64,000 nucleotides of DNA from NCBI RefSeq assembly GCF_020831365.1, contig NZ_JAJHPV010000021.1, positions 372,001-436,000 on the forward strand. Direction: 5' to 3'. Below are positions 35,117 through 44,798 of the stretch, piece by piece. The position numbers and the translations under genes were made by a program. The stretch is from Massilia agrisoli (GTDB lineage: Bacteria > Pseudomonadota > Gammaproteobacteria > Burkholderiales > Burkholderiaceae_D). The notes beneath the pieces were generated by a model that was not told the origin of the DNA, made no database searches, and saw nothing but the letters and a program-made list of their open reading frames with translations. Every line of letters starts with the position of its first letter. The first letter of the stretch is position 1.

Positions 35117-36499
35117 ATGGTTTCTCTTTCCAAGACGATTTTCAAGGCCTATGACATCCGCGGCGTCATTGGCAGCACGCTCGACGCCGGTATTGCGCGC
35201 CAAATCGGTATCGCATTTGGCAAGGCCGCGCTGGCCAAGGGCGAGCGCAAGGTCGTCATCGGCCGCGATGGCCGCCTGTCGGGTCCCGAACTGTCGGCGG
35301 CCCTCGCCGCCGGCCTGCAGCACGCCGGCGTCGACGTCATCGACCTGGGCATGGTCGCCACCCCGATGGTCTACTTCGGCACCAATGTGCTCGGCGCAGC
35401 CTCCGGCATCATGGTCACCGGCAGCCACAACCCGCCTGACTACAACGGCTTCAAGATGGTGCTGGCCGGCGAAGCGATCCACGGCGACACCATCCAGGCG
35501 CTGTACCAGGCCATCGCCAGCGGCGACGGCGCAGCCGCCGACATCCCGGGCAGCTACAGCACCCACGACATCCGCGCCGCTTACATCGAGCGCATCCTGG
35601 CGGACGTGAAGATTTCGCGCCCGATGAAAATCGCGGTCGACTGCGGCAACGGCGTGGCCGGCGCTTTCGCGGGCGACCTGTACCGCGGCATGGGCTGCGA
35701 GGTCATCGAGATGTTCTGCGAAGTCGATGGCACCTTCCCGAACCACCATCCGGACCCGGCCCACCCGGAAAACCTGCAGGACCTGATCCGCGTGCTGCAG
35801 GAGACCGACGCCGAGATCGGCCTGGCCTTCGATGGCGACGGCGACCGCCTGGGCGTCGTCACCAAGGACGGCCAGATCATTTATCCGGACCGCCAGATGA
35901 TGCTGTTCGCGGCCGACGTCCTGTCGCGCAATCCGGGCGCCGAGATCCTGTACGACGTCAAGTGCACGCGCCACCTGGCGCCATGGATCGAAAAGCACGG
36001 CGGCCGCCCGCTGATGTGGAAAACCGGCCACTCGCTGGTCAAGGCCAAGCTGCGTGAAACCGGCGCGCCACTGGGCGGCGAGATGAGCGGACACATCTTC
36101 TTCAAGGACCGCTGGTTCGGCTTCGACGACGGCCTGTACTCGGGCGCGCGCCTGCTCGAGCTGCTGACCCGCGTGGAAGACCCGTCGGCGCTGATGAACG
36201 CGCTGCCGCAGTCCGACAGCACGCCCGAGCTGCACCTGCACCTGCAGGAAGGCGAGAACGTCGAGCTGATCGAAAAGCTGCGCACCGGCGCGACCTTCAC
36301 GGGCGCCGAGCGCATCATCACCATCGACGGCCTGCGCGTCGAATACGCCGACGGTTTCGGCCTCGCGCGTTCGTCGAACACCACGCCGGTCGTCGTCATG
36401 CGCTTCGAGGCGGAGTCGCCGGAAGCGCTGAGCCGCATCCAGGGCGAGTTCCGCCGCGTGATCGTGGCCGCCAAGCCTGACGCGCACCTGCCGTTCTGA
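35117..36499 (+). CDS. manB: Phosphomannomutase/phosphoglucomutase
   Basis: Alpha-D-phosphohexomutase of 460 residues with broad mannose/glucose specificity expected, as in AlgC. The four family loops are present: phosphoserine loop MVTGSHNPPDYNGFK, metal loop FDGDGDRLGV, sugar-specificity loop GGEMSGHIFF, and a C-terminal phosphate loop near ARSSNTTPVVVMRFE. ATG 35117 (MVSLSKTIFKAYDIRG) is the standard start, and AAAGGT lies upstream. A TACAAT at 34987-34992 may be a -10. It supplies sugar phosphates for LPS core, rhamnose and exopolysaccharide, consistent with waaC and waaA next to it. Confidence 0.93.
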   Translation: MVSLSKTIFKAYDIRGVIGSTLDAGIARQIGIAFGKAALAKGERKVVIGRDGRLSGPELSAALAAGLQHAGVDVIDLGMVATPMVYFGTNVLGAASGIMVTGSHNPPDYNGFKMVLAGEAIHGDTIQALYQAIASGDGAAADIPGSYSTHDIRAAYIERILADVKISRPMKIAVDCGNGVAGAFAGDLYRGMGCEVIEMFCEVDGTFPNHHPDPAHPENLQDLIRVLQETDAEIGLAFDGDGDRLGVVTKDGQIIYPDRQMMLFAADVLSRNPGAEILYDVKCTRHLAPWIEKHGGRPLMWKTGHSLVKAKLRETGAPLGGEMSGHIFFKDRWFGFDDGLYSGARLLELLTRVEDPSALMNALPQSDSTPELHLHLQEGENVELIEKLRTGATFTGAERIITIDGLRVEYADGFGLARSSNTTPVVVMRFEAESPEALSRIQGEFRRVIVAAKPDAHLPF

Positions 36500-36506
36500 G
36501 CATAGC

Positions 36507-37493
36507 GTGGCCTTGAATATCCTTTTGGTGCGGGTGTCGTCGCTGGGCGACGTCCTGCACAACCTGCCGATGGTGGCCGACATCCTGCGCCATTACCCCG
36601 ATGCGAACATCGACTGGGTGGTGGAGGAGGGCTATGTCAGCCTGGTGCGGCTGAACCCGCACGTACGCAAGATCATCCCGTTCGCGCTGCGGCGCTGGCG
36701 CAAGAAGCTCGGCGACAAGGCCACGCGCGCCGAGATCAAGGCCTTCTTCGCCACGCTGCGCGAGGAGCGCTACGACTACGTCTTCGACACCCAGGGCCTG
36801 CTCAAGACCGGCATCATCATGGGGGCGGCCCGCACTGTCGCAGGCGGCCAGAAGGTCGGCCTGGCCAACGGCAGCGAAGGGTCGGGCTACGAAGGCATCT
36901 CGCGTATCTTCCATACAAAGAGCATCCCGCTCGACCCGCGCACCCATGCGGTAGCGCGCGGGCGGCTGGTGGCCGGCGCGGCGCTCGGCTACCCGGTGGA
37001 CGTGGCGCCCGATTTCGGGCTGCCCGGCCCAGGCACCGCCAACCGTCCGCATTGGATGCCGCCTGAGGACTACGCCGTGTTCTTCCACGGGACCGCGCGC
37101 GACGCCAAGAAGTGGCCAGGCGCGAACTGGATCAATACCGCCAATGCACTGGCGCCGATGCCGGTGCTGCTGGCCTGGGGCTCGCCTGGCGAAAAGCGCG
37201 AAGCCGAGGCGATTGCAGGCGGCGCGCCGAACGCGGTGGTGCTGCCGAAGCTGTCGATGGACGAAGCCATTTCGCTGGCGCGCAACGCGGCACTGGCGAT
37301 CGGCGTGGACACCGGCCTGACGCACATCGCCGCCGCCTTCGTGCGCCCGACCATCGAACTGTATTGCGACTCGCCGAAGTGGAAAACCGAAGGCAACTGG
37401 TCGCAGCGCATCATCAACCTGGGCGACCTGGGCGCCCCGCCATCTGTGCCCGAGGTCCTGGCCGCAGTGGAGCGCCTGAAAGGCCAGCCTTGA
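36507..37493 (+). CDS. waaC: Lipopolysaccharide heptosyltransferase I
   Basis: GT9 enzyme adding the first L-glycero-D-manno-heptose to Kdo2-lipid A on the cytoplasmic face. The 328-residue sequence begins ILLVRVSSLGDVLHNLPMVADI, has WVVEEGYVSLVRLNPHV, TQGLLKTG, and the donor-side GVDTGLTHIAAAF. The start is GTG 36507, 7 nt after manB. It overlaps waaA by 4 nt. Together with gmhB (41102) it shows that the strain makes a heptose-containing inner core. Confidence 0.93.
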   Translation: MALNILLVRVSSLGDVLHNLPMVADILRHYPDANIDWVVEEGYVSLVRLNPHVRKIIPFALRRWRKKLGDKATRAEIKAFFATLREERYDYVFDTQGLLKTGIIMGAARTVAGGQKVGLANGSEGSGYEGISRIFHTKSIPLDPRTHAVARGRLVAGAALGYPVDVAPDFGLPGPGTANRPHWMPPEDYAVFFHGTARDAKKWPGANWINTANALAPMPVLLAWGSPGEKREAEAIAGGAPNAVVLPKLSMDEAISLARNAALAIGVDTGLTHIAAAFVRPTIELYCDSPKWKTEGNWSQRIINLGDLGAPPSVPEVLAAVERLKGQP

Positions 37494-38758
37494 CGCGCGG
37501 CGTGTACTCCGCGCTGTGGGTGCTGGCGCTGCCGTTCGTGCTCGGACGGCTGTGGTGGCGCGGCCTGCGCGAGCCCGGCTACCGCCAGCACCTTGGCGAG
37601 CGCCTCGGATTCTACGGCCGGCGCGACGCCGGCTGGCACACGCTCTGGGTGCACGCAGTCTCGGTCGGCGAAACGCGCGCGGCCGAACCGCTGGTCGACG
37701 CGCTGATGCAGGCCTACCCGGACAGCCGCATCGTCCTGACCCACATGACCCCGACCGGGCGCGCGACCGGCAAGGCGCTGTACGCCAAGCACGGCGCGCG
37801 GCTGGTGCAAAGCTATCTACCTTACGACATCGAATGGCTGGTGCGGCGCTTCCTGCGCTTTTTTGCACCGCGCATCTGCATCCTGATGGAGACCGAGGTG
37901 TGGCCGAACATGATCGCGGCCTGCCAGCGGCACGATGTGCCGGTTGCGCTGGTCAATGCGCGCCTGTCCGAACGCTCGCTGCGCCGCGGCCAGCGCTTTG
38001 GCGCGCTGATGATGCAGACGGCGCGCGGCATCACCCTGGTGGCTGCGCAAACCGAAGCCGATGCCGCCCGTGTCCGTGCGCTCGGCTCGCCGAAGGTGGA
38101 GGTTACCGGCAGCATCAAGTTCGATGTCGTGGTGCCGCAGGCTGCGCTGGACACTGGCGCCTGGCTGCGCGAGCGCATTGGCGGCCGCCCGGTGCTGCTG
38201 TGCGCCAGCACGCGCGAGGGCGAGGAAGCGCTGATCCTCGACGCGTGGCAGGCGATGGCGCCGCGGCCCCAAGGCATGCTGCTGGCGATCGTGCCGCGCC
38301 ACCCGCAACGCTTTGACGAAGTCGCGGGCCTTGCCGCGGCGCGGGGCATGACTGTGCAGCGCCGTTCGCAGCTTGGCGAAGAGCCGGTTGCCGCCGACGT
38401 TTTGCTGGGTGACTCGATGGGCGAGATGTTCGCGTACTACGAAGCATGCGACTGCGCCTTCATCGGCGGCAGCCTGCTGCCGCTGGGAGGGCAGAACCTG
38501 ATCGAAGCCTGCGCGCTCGCGCGCCCCGTCCTGGTCGGCCAGCACACCTTCAATTTTGCCCAGGCGACCGAGGAGGCAATTGCCGCCGGCGGCGCGTTAC
38601 GTGTGAAGGATGCGGCCCGGATGCTCGAACAAGGCGCCCGTTTGCTGGCAGACCGTGGCGCGCGCGCCACGATGGGACAACGCGCCGCGGCCTTCGCAGG
38701 GGCACACAAGGGCGCGACCCTGCGCACGCTTGAACTGTTGAGGCCATTAATTCACTAA
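37490..38758 (+). CDS. waaA: 3-deoxy-D-manno-octulosonic acid transferase
   Basis: Transfers Kdo from CMP-Kdo to the lipid A precursor at the inner membrane. The 422-residue GT30 protein has an N-terminal membrane helix (VLALPFVLGRLWW), VHAVSVGETRAAEPL with the catalytic Glu, METEVWPNMIAAC, NARLSERS, and the donor-binding FIGGSLLPLGGQNLIEACA. TTG 37490 overlaps the waaC stop; GTG 37502 is an in-frame alternative. It is a full-length single-module enzyme. Confidence 0.94.
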   Translation: MTRGVYSALWVLALPFVLGRLWWRGLREPGYRQHLGERLGFYGRRDAGWHTLWVHAVSVGETRAAEPLVDALMQAYPDSRIVLTHMTPTGRATGKALYAKHGARLVQSYLPYDIEWLVRRFLRFFAPRICILMETEVWPNMIAACQRHDVPVALVNARLSERSLRRGQRFGALMMQTARGITLVAAQTEADAARVRALGSPKVEVTGSIKFDVVVPQAALDTGAWLRERIGGRPVLLCASTREGEEALILDAWQAMAPRPQGMLLAIVPRHPQRFDEVAGLAAARGMTVQRRSQLGEEPVAADVLLGDSMGEMFAYYEACDCAFIGGSLLPLGGQNLIEACALARPVLVGQHTFNFAQATEEAIAAGGALRVKDAARMLEQGARLLADRGARATMGQRAAAFAGAHKGATLRTLELLRPLIH

Positions 38759-38800
38759 CATTTTGTTACCATGTCCCCATAAGAAAAGCAGGGGAAGTTC

Positions 38801-39352
38801 ATGTTAGGGTACAACCAATCCAAAATGGCCGGCACTGAGCCGCTTGCATCGCTCGAACCGCGCACCACGATCAACATCGCCGTTCCGCCAAGCCAGCACG
38901 CTGATGCGCGCGTCCCCGTTTTGCATGACGATCCGGCCCGCGTACCGATGGTTTTCTCGGTCCGGTATTCCCTGTCCGAGTACTCCGGCTTCATGTGGGA
39001 GCACGGCGGCTACCTGATTCGCCGCCGCCGGCTTGGCGTGCTGCGCACCTACCTGATGCTGCTCAAGACCACTGGTTCGGCCGCGCTGCATTTTGCCGCC
39101 GCGGGGCGCGGCAAACTGGTCTACGAATTCACCATCGACGACCATGGCATCGTGCGCAGCTGCTCGCGCGGCGTAACCTTGATTTCGTGGGATGACGTGG
39201 TGCGCATCCGGCGCTACCGGCGCGGCTACCTGATGGTGCTCAAGCGCGGCACCTTGCCGATTCCGTACCGCTGCCTCGGCGAGGCCGAGCGGGCAGGGAT
39301 GGAGCGCTACACAGAGATGCTGAAAATCGCCGCGCAGGCGCGGCATGCCTGA
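38801..39352 (+). CDS. YcxB-like family protein of unknown function
   Basis: A 183-residue protein with a strong ribosome site (GGGGAAG, 5 nt before ATG 38801). After a polar, Pro-rich N-terminus of about 45 residues comes FSVRYSLSEYSGFMWEHG, a moderately hydrophobic stretch (about 80-100), and a beta-rich segment YEFTIDDHGIVRSCSRGVTLISWDDVVRI ending LPIPYRCL. This last pattern matches the YcxB-like C-terminal domain, found in membrane-associated proteins of unknown role. No catalytic residues are apparent. A REP-like palindrome follows its stop. Confidence 0.7.
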   Translation: MLGYNQSKMAGTEPLASLEPRTTINIAVPPSQHADARVPVLHDDPARVPMVFSVRYSLSEYSGFMWEHGGYLIRRRRLGVLRTYLMLLKTTGSAALHFAAAGRGKLVYEFTIDDHGIVRSCSRGVTLISWDDVVRIRRYRRGYLMVLKRGTLPIPYRCLGEAERAGMERYTEMLKIAAQARHA

Positions 39353-39359
39353 TAGTATG

Positions 39360-39387
39360 CGTCGTTCCCGCCTCCGCGGGAACGACC
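39360..39387. repeat. REP-like palindrome, CGTTCCCGC family
   Basis: An 11-bp stem GTCGTTCCCGC/GCGGGAACGAC (39361-39371 and 39376-39386) with a CTCC loop lies between the convergent YcxB-like gene and the YgjP-like peptidase, ending three bases before the peptidase stop codon. It is related to the elements at 4702 and 28035. It could act as a shared 3'-end hairpin. Confidence 0.65.
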
Positions 39388-39389
39388 GA

Positions 39390-40292
39390 TCAATCGAACA
39401 ATACCGGCAGTTCCTGCGAGCGCTGTCGCAGCGCCGCGCGCGCCCCTTCATAATCCGGATACACCGAACCGACCTGCGCCCAGAAGCGCGGGCTGTGATT
39501 CATCTCGAGCAGGTGCGCCAGTTCGTGCGCGACCACATAATCGATCAGCGGCAGCGCGAAGTGCACCAGCCGCCAGTTCAGGCGGATGTTGCCGCCCACG
39601 GTGCACGAACCCCAGCGCGTACCTGCCGACGACAAGGCCATCGAGGCGTAGCGCACCCCCAGCTTCTCCGCGTACAGGTCGAGCCGCTCGGCAAACAGGC
39701 GCCTGGCCTCGGCCTGGTACCAGATCTTCACGCGTTCTTTCAGCTGCCATTCGGACAGGCCTGGCGCCACGCCGAGGCGGAGGATGCGCGCCTCGCCATC
39801 GAACACGCAGTGGCTGCGCGGCGCCTCCTCGATACGCAAGGTGATGTCTCCGCCCAGGAAAGGCAGCTGGGCGCCGTCGGTCCAGCGCACCGGCGGACGT
39901 TCTTCGCGGGTCGCGCGGCGCTCGCCCCGTTCATGCAGCTTATTCAAAATCCAGCGCTGCTTGGCGCGGATGGCGGTGTCGATTTCTGCCAGCGTGATGC
40001 GGCGCGGCGCGGTGACGCGCAGGCCGTTATCGTCGATCATGAAGCCGATCGAGCGGCGCGTCGAGCGGCGCAGCTCGAATTCGAGGAAGTGCGCGCCAAG
40101 CTGGATGCGGCGCAGCGGCGGCGAATCGGGCGAGCGTGGCGACGTTGGGATGGTTGGGCGCGGCGGGACTGGCGGCGCCTTGAACAGCGGTTGTGGCGGA
40201 GGTGGCGGGCTTTTCGCGGCTGGTTCAAGCGCCGCGAAAAAGTCCTGTGCAAATAATTCGAGTTGGTGCCCGTTGATCTTTGGTGACGTCAT
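39390..40292 (-). CDS. YgjP-like M48-type zinc metallopeptidase (DUF45)
   Basis: About 300 residues. A Pro-rich segment (about 30-65) precedes a beta-rich N-terminal half, then the DUF45 core: SSAGTRWGSCTVGGNIRLNWRLVHF followed by the zinc motif VVAHELAHLLEMNHSPRFW (HExxH with a downstream His). Such proteins are putative cytoplasmic proteases whose substrates are unknown. ATG 40292 gives MTSPKINGHQLELFAQ; another in-frame ATG at 40331 would slightly overlap plsC territory. Last gene of the run that starts with phoH. Confidence 0.85.
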   Translation of the reverse strand: MTSPKINGHQLELFAQDFFAALEPAAKSPPPPPQPLFKAPPVPPRPTIPTSPRSPDSPPLRRIQLGAHFLEFELRRSTRRSIGFMIDDNGLRVTAPRRITLAEIDTAIRAKQRWILNKLHERGERRATREERPPVRWTDGAQLPFLGGDITLRIEEAPRSHCVFDGEARILRLGVAPGLSEWQLKERVKIWYQAEARRLFAERLDLYAEKLGVRYASMALSSAGTRWGSCTVGGNIRLNWRLVHFALPLIDYVVAHELAHLLEMNHSPRFWAQVGSVYPDYEGARAALRQRSQELPVLFD

Positions 40293-40336
40293 GTTCTGCT
40301 GCGGGGTCGATGCGCGGATCAGGGCGCCCATTTCGC

Positions 40337-41077
40337 TTAGCCAGCGTTGTAGACGTGGGGTGAAATGACGCGCATTTCTGATTCTATCCAATTTTCCACC
40401 TCTTCCATCATGCTGTCGGCCGTGTGGCCATCCGGAGCTATTGGTTTTCCGATCGATACCGTAATCAGGCCGGGGCGCTTGATGAATGAGTTCTTCGGCC
40501 AGCACTCGCCAGAATTATGCGCGATCGGCACGACGACCGTGTTGGTTTCGATGGCAAGGCGTGTGCCTCCGCTTTTGTACTTGCCCTTTTGGCCAACCGG
40601 TATCCGTGTCCCTTCAGGGAACATGATAATCCATTGGCCGTCCGCCAGCCTGCGTTTGCCCTGAGTTACAACATGTTTGAATGCGTTTTTTCCCTGGCTG
40701 CGGTCGATCGGGATCATGCGCAGCAGCGCCATGCCCCAGCCGAAGAAAGGTATATACAAAATCTCTTTCTTGAAAACGTAGACCAGGGGGCGCGTCAGGC
40801 TTGGAAGCAGGAAGATGGTCTCCCATGCCGACTGGTGCTTCGACAGCACGATGGCCGGCGCGTCCGGCAGGTTGTCATAGCCTTTGAACTCGTAGCGGAT
40901 GCCGCAAATGACCTTGGCGCACCAGATCACAAAGACATTCCAGCGCGAGGTCACCCAGAAGCGTTTGTTGTAAGGCAGGGGCGCGGCCAGCATGCAGACC
41001 CACACCCAGATCACGGTGGCCAGCACCATCACGACGGTGAACAACAGGGAACGCAGGAACAGGGTGAAGTTACGCAA
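40337..41077 (-). CDS. plsC: 1-acyl-sn-glycerol-3-phosphate acyltransferase
   Basis: Makes phosphatidic acid from lysophosphatidate at the inner membrane. The 246-residue protein has an N-terminal membrane helix (about 8-32), SKHQSAWETIFLL, LVYVFKKEILYIPFFGWGM, and FPEGTR. The catalytic HX4D reads HX4E (His-Gln-Ser-Ala-Trp-Glu), a variant seen in related betaproteobacterial enzymes. The start is TTG 41077 with GGAG five bases upstream. It lies 24 nt after gmhB in the transcription direction. Confidence 0.9.
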   Translation of the reverse strand: MRNFTLFLRSLLFTVVMVLATVIWVWVCMLAAPLPYNKRFWVTSRWNVFVIWCAKVICGIRYEFKGYDNLPDAPAIVLSKHQSAWETIFLLPSLTRPLVYVFKKEILYIPFFGWGMALLRMIPIDRSQGKNAFKHVVTQGKRRLADGQWIIMFPEGTRIPVGQKGKYKSGGTRLAIETNTVVVPIAHNSGECWPKNSFIKRPGLITVSIGKPIAPDGHTADSMMEEVENWIESEMRVISPHVYNAG

Positions 41078-41101
41078 AATATCTCCGGATTTTTTATGTT
41101 G

Positions 41102-41665
41102 TTATGCAGCGCTTGCGGCAGGCGCGGTAGCGGCCTTGAGCAGCGCGTCGACCATGCTGGCCAGGTCGGGGAAGACCTGGGTGCCTGGCGGCAGGCCGCC
41201 GGTCTCCAGCGTCTTCTGGCCCTTGCCGGTCAGGACCAGGTAAGGCGCGCAGCCGCTGATGAACCCTGCCTGCAGGTCGCGCAGCGAGTCGCCCACGGTC
41301 GGCACGCCCTTCAGGCTGACCTTGAAGCGCTTCGAGATTTCGTCGAACATGCCAGCCTTGGGCTTGCGGCAGTCGCAGTTGTCGATCGCCGCGTGCGGAC
41401 AGAAGAAAATCGCGTCGATGTCCGCTCCCACCTGCTGCGCACTGGTGTGCAGCTTCTGGTGGATCGCATTCAGGATCGACATGTCGAACAGCTCGCGCGC
41501 GATGCCGGACTGGTTCGACGCGATCACGACGCGGTAGCCGGCCTGGTTCAGGCGCGCGATCGCTTCGAGCGAGCCGGGGATGGGAATCCACTCGGCCGGC
41601 GATTTGATGAATTCGGGCGAGTCATGATTGATGACGCCGTCGCGGTCGAGGATGATCATCTTCAT
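41102..41665 (-). CDS. gmhB: D-glycero-beta-D-manno-heptose 1,7-bisphosphate 7-phosphatase
   Basis: HAD phosphatase in ADP-heptose synthesis for the LPS inner core. The 187-residue chain starts MKMIILDRDG with the DxD nucleophile pair (Asp7, Asp9), has ASNQSGIAREL, the zinc-binding CPHAAIDNCDCRKPKAGM, and GDSLRDLQAG. ATG 41665 has GGAG five bases upstream and is preferred over a GTG at 41680 that overlaps the glyS stop. Confidence 0.93.
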   Translation of the reverse strand: MKMIILDRDGVINHDSPEFIKSPAEWIPIPGSLEAIARLNQAGYRVVIASNQSGIARELFDMSILNAIHQKLHTSAQQVGADIDAIFFCPHAAIDNCDCRKPKAGMFDEISKRFKVSLKGVPTVGDSLRDLQAGFISGCAPYLVLTGKGQKTLETGGLPPGTQVFPDLASMVDALLKAATAPAASAA

Positions 41666-41676
41666 GGCGGCTCCGA

Positions 41677-43764
41677 TCACGATGCCAGTTTCGAAATGTC
41701 GGCCACGCGGTTCATCATGCCGTGCAAGGACGACAGCAAGGCCAGGCGGTTGTTGCGCAGCGCAAGGTCTTCATCCATCACCATCACGTCGAGGAAGAAG
41801 GCGTCGACGTCGTCGCGCAGGCGCGCCAGCGTCTTGAGCGTGCCTGTGAAGTCGCCCGCGGCAAACGCCGCATCGACATCGGGACGCACGCGGTTGATCG
41901 CGCTGTACAAGTTGCGCTCCGCTTCTTCCTTCAGCAGGCCTTCCGAGACGGTACCGATGGCGGCGTCGGTCTTTTTCAGGATGTTGGTGATGCGCTTGTT
42001 GGCGGCGGCCAGCGACGCACTCTCCGGCAACGCGGCAAACGCCTGCACCGCTTCGAGGCGCTGGACGATGTCGTCGAGGCGGTCGGGGTTTTGCGCCAGC
42101 ACCGCTTCGACTTCGTTCGGTGTGAAGCCGCGCTCGCGCAGCATGCCGCGCAGGCGGTCGATGATGAAGGCGCTGACATCAAGCGTCGGGTCCTTGAACC
42201 CGGCACGGGTTTCGAACTGCGCGGCGGCGAATGCCAGCAACTCGCTGATGCCGACCGGCAGGCGCTTCTCGATCATCATGCGCAGCACGCCGAGGGCGTG
42301 GCGGCGCAGCGCGAACGGGTCCTTGTCGCCGGTTGGCTGCAGGCCGATGCTCCAGATGCCGACCAGGGTTTCCAGCTTGTCGGCCAGTGCGACGGCGGTG
42401 CCGGTCGCGGTCGACGGCAGGGCGTCGCCGGCAAAGCGTGGCTGGTAGTGTTCGGACGCGGCCAGCGCGACTTCCTCGTGCTCGCCATCGTGGCGCGCGT
42501 AGTAGCTGCCCATGATGCCTTGCAGTTCAGGGAATTCGCCCACCATGTCGGTCAAGAGGTCGGCTTTGGCCAGCAGCGCGCCGCGCTCGGCCAGCAGCAT
42601 GTCGTAGCCGAGGCGCTTGGCGATGGCGCCAGCCAGCGCGGCCAGGCGCATGGTACGCTCGGACTGGGTGCCCAGCTTGTTGTGATAGACGACGTTGGCC
42701 AGCAGCGGCAGGCGCGCTTCCAGGGTCTTCTTTTTGTCCTGCTCGAAGAAGAACTTGGCGTCGGCCAGGCGCGGACGCACCACGCGCTCGTTGCCGCCGA
42801 TGATGTGCTGCGGCGATTCGGTGGCGATGTTCGAGACGATCAGGAAGCGCGAACGCAGCTTGCCGGCGGTGTCGGTCAGCGCGAAATACTTTTGATTGGT
42901 CTGCATCGTCAGGATCAGGCATTCCTGCGGCACGGCCAGGAACTCTTCTTCGAAGCGGCATTCGTAGACCACCGGCCATTCGACCAGCGCGGCCACTTCG
43001 TCGAGCAGCGATTCGGGCATCAAGACCTTGTCGGCGCCGGCTTTTTCAAGCAGCGCCGTGCGGATGCGCTCCTTGCGGGCGGCCGGGCTGGCGATGACGC
43101 GGCCTTCGGTTTCCAGGGTTGCTTCGTAGTGCTGCGCGTGCGCGATGGCGATGTCGCTGCCGTCGGTCAGGAAGCGGTGGCCGAGCGTGATGTTCGATGC
43201 GGCCAGGCCCAGCGCAGTCAGCGGGATCACCTGTTCGCCATGCAGCGCGACCAGCTTGTGCGCCGGGCGCACGAACTGCACGGTGTCGCCGCCAGGGCGC
43301 TGGTAGCTCATCAGCTTTGGGATCGGCAGCTTGGCCAGGGCGTCAGCCAGCGCGGCCTGCAGGCCGGTCGACAGCGCGCTGCCTTGCGCGGTGTGGGTGT
43401 AGAAGAAGCTCTCGGCCTTGCCGTCCACGGCGCGTTCGAGGCGGTCGACGGTGACGTCGGCAAAGCCCATCGCGGCCAGCTTCTTGGCCAGCGGCGCGGT
43501 CGGGTTGCCGTCGGCGTCCAGCGCGACGCTGACCGGCAGCACCTTGTCGCGGATCGACTTGTCGGGCGAAGTGCCGCGCACGTTGGTGATCGATACGGCC
43601 AGGCGGCGCGGGGTGGCGTAGGTGGTGGCGGCGCTGCCGTCGTCGAGGAAATCGCGCGACTTCAGGCCGTTCACGATGGCGGCGGCAAAGGCGTCGCCCA
43701 GTTTGACGAGTGCCTTCGGCGGCAGTTCTTCGGTCAGCAGTTCGACTAGTAATGTCTGGTTCAT
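41677..43764 (-). CDS. glyS: Glycyl-tRNA synthetase beta subunit
   Basis: The 695-residue beta chain of the bacterial alpha2beta2 enzyme, needed for tRNA-Gly recognition. It opens with [22 protein letters not shown], contains [53 protein letters not shown] and [19 protein letters not shown], and ends with a helical anticodon-binding region with [18 protein letters not shown]. All are strongly conserved. It starts 17 nt after glyQ and abuts gmhB. Confidence 0.97.
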   Translation of the reverse strand: MNQTLLVELLTEELPPKALVKLGDAFAAAIVNGLKSRDFLDDGSAATTYATPRRLAVSITNVRGTSPDKSIRDKVLPVSVALDADGNPTAPLAKKLAAMGFADVTVDRLERAVDGKAESFFYTHTAQGSALSTGLQAALADALAKLPIPKLMSYQRPGGDTVQFVRPAHKLVALHGEQVIPLTALGLAASNITLGHRFLTDGSDIAIAHAQHYEATLETEGRVIASPAARKERIRTALLEKAGADKVLMPESLLDEVAALVEWPVVYECRFEEEFLAVPQECLILTMQTNQKYFALTDTAGKLRSRFLIVSNIATESPQHIIGGNERVVRPRLADAKFFFEQDKKKTLEARLPLLANVVYHNKLGTQSERTMRLAALAGAIAKRLGYDMLLAERGALLAKADLLTDMVGEFPELQGIMGSYYARHDGEHEEVALAASEHYQPRFAGDALPSTATGTAVALADKLETLVGIWSIGLQPTGDKDPFALRRHALGVLRMMIEKRLPVGISELLAFAAAQFETRAGFKDPTLDVSAFIIDRLRGMLRERGFTPNEVEAVLAQNPDRLDDIVQRLEAVQAFAALPESASLAAANKRITNILKKTDAAIGTVSEGLLKEEAERNLYSAINRVRPDVDAAFAAGDFTGTLKTLARLRDDVDAFFLDVMVMDEDLALRNNRLALLSSLHGMMNRVADISKLAS

Positions 43765-43781
43765 GTTGTTCTATCTGTCGT

Positions 43782-44696
43782 TCAGGCGGCGGCGTCAAGC
43801 GCCTTTGGGGCCATCGGGAAGCCGAGCTTCTCGCGCGAGTCGTAATATGCTTGCGCCACCAGGCGCGACAGCGTGCGCACGCGGCCAATGTAGGCGGCGC
43901 GTTCGGTCACCGAGATGGCGCCGCGCGCATCCAGCATGTTGAAGCTGTGCGAAGCGCGCATGATCTGCTCGTAGGCCGGCAAGGTCAGCTGCAGCTCGAC
44001 CAGGCGCTTGGCTTCGGCTTCATGGTTGGCGAACTGCGCGAACAGCAGTTCAGTGTTCGCGTGCTCGAAGTTATAGGTCGACTGCTCGACTTCGTTCTGG
44101 TGGTAGACGTCACCGTACGACAGCGACTTCTTTGCACCGTTCTCTTCCCACTCGGTCCACACCAGGTCGTAGACGTTTTCCACGCCCTGCAGGTACATCG
44201 CGAGGCGCTCGATACCGTAGGTGATCTCGCCCAGCACCGGCTTGCAGTCAAGGCCGCCGACCTGCTGGAAGTAGGTGAACTGGGTGACTTCCATCCCGTT
44301 CAGCCACACTTCCCAGCCCAGGCCCCAGGCGCCCAGGGTCGGGCTTTCCCAGTCGTCTTCGACGAAGCGCACGTCGTTCTGCTTCAGGTCCAGGCCCAGC
44401 GCCTCCAGCGAGCCAAGGTACAGGTCGAGGATGTTTTCCGGGGCTGGCTTGAGCACGACCTGGTACTGGTAATAGTGCTGCAGGCGGTTCGGGTTCTCGC
44501 CGTAGCGGCCATCCTTGGGGCGGCGCGATGGCTGCACGTAAGCGGCGCGCCAGGGTTCAGGGCCGATCGCGCGCAGGAAGGTACCGGTGTGGAAGGTGCC
44601 GGCGCCGACTTCCATGTCGTATGGCTGGAGCAGGGCGCAGCCCTGCTTGTCCCAGTAGGACTGCAAGGTCAGGATAATTTGTTGAAATGTGAGCAT
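43782..44696 (-). CDS. glyQ: Glycyl-tRNA synthetase alpha subunit
   Basis: The 304-residue catalytic chain that activates glycine. It begins [20 protein letters not shown], followed by [41 protein letters not shown] and [22 protein letters not shown]. These are the invariant class II signatures of the GlyQ type. It is separated from lnt upstream by about 100 nt containing a 16-nt perfect palindrome, suggesting an own promoter or leader control. Confidence 0.97.
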   Translation of the reverse strand: MLTFQQIILTLQSYWDKQGCALLQPYDMEVGAGTFHTGTFLRAIGPEPWRAAYVQPSRRPKDGRYGENPNRLQHYYQYQVVLKPAPENILDLYLGSLEALGLDLKQNDVRFVEDDWESPTLGAWGLGWEVWLNGMEVTQFTYFQQVGGLDCKPVLGEITYGIERLAMYLQGVENVYDLVWTEWEENGAKKSLSYGDVYHQNEVEQSTYNFEHANTELLFAQFANHEAEAKRLVELQLTLPAYEQIMRASHSFNMLDARGAISVTERAAYIGRVRTLSRLVAQAYYDSREKLGFPMAPKALDAAA

Positions 44697-44708
44697 CGTG
44701 AGTGGCCG

Positions 44709-44724
44709 TCACGCCGCGGCGTGA
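44709..44724. promoter_or_regulatory. 16-nt perfect palindrome in the glyQ leader
   Basis: TCACGCCGCGGCGTGA is self-complementary and lies 12 nt before the glyQ start codon, so a hairpin would sit at or just above the ribosome site. It could be an operator or a translational hairpin; no matching regulator is known from the sequence. Confidence 0.35.
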
Positions 44725-44798
44725 ACGATTGTTGGGTTTGCCAAAAGACCAATTTTAGCGGGTTTTGCGCGGGGACTGGGGCCGTTGTGGCGACTATG

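Noticed and set aside
41722-43749. A 675-codon plus-strand frame opposite glyS
   Set aside because: Low-complexity antisense product; glyS on the minus strand is unambiguous.
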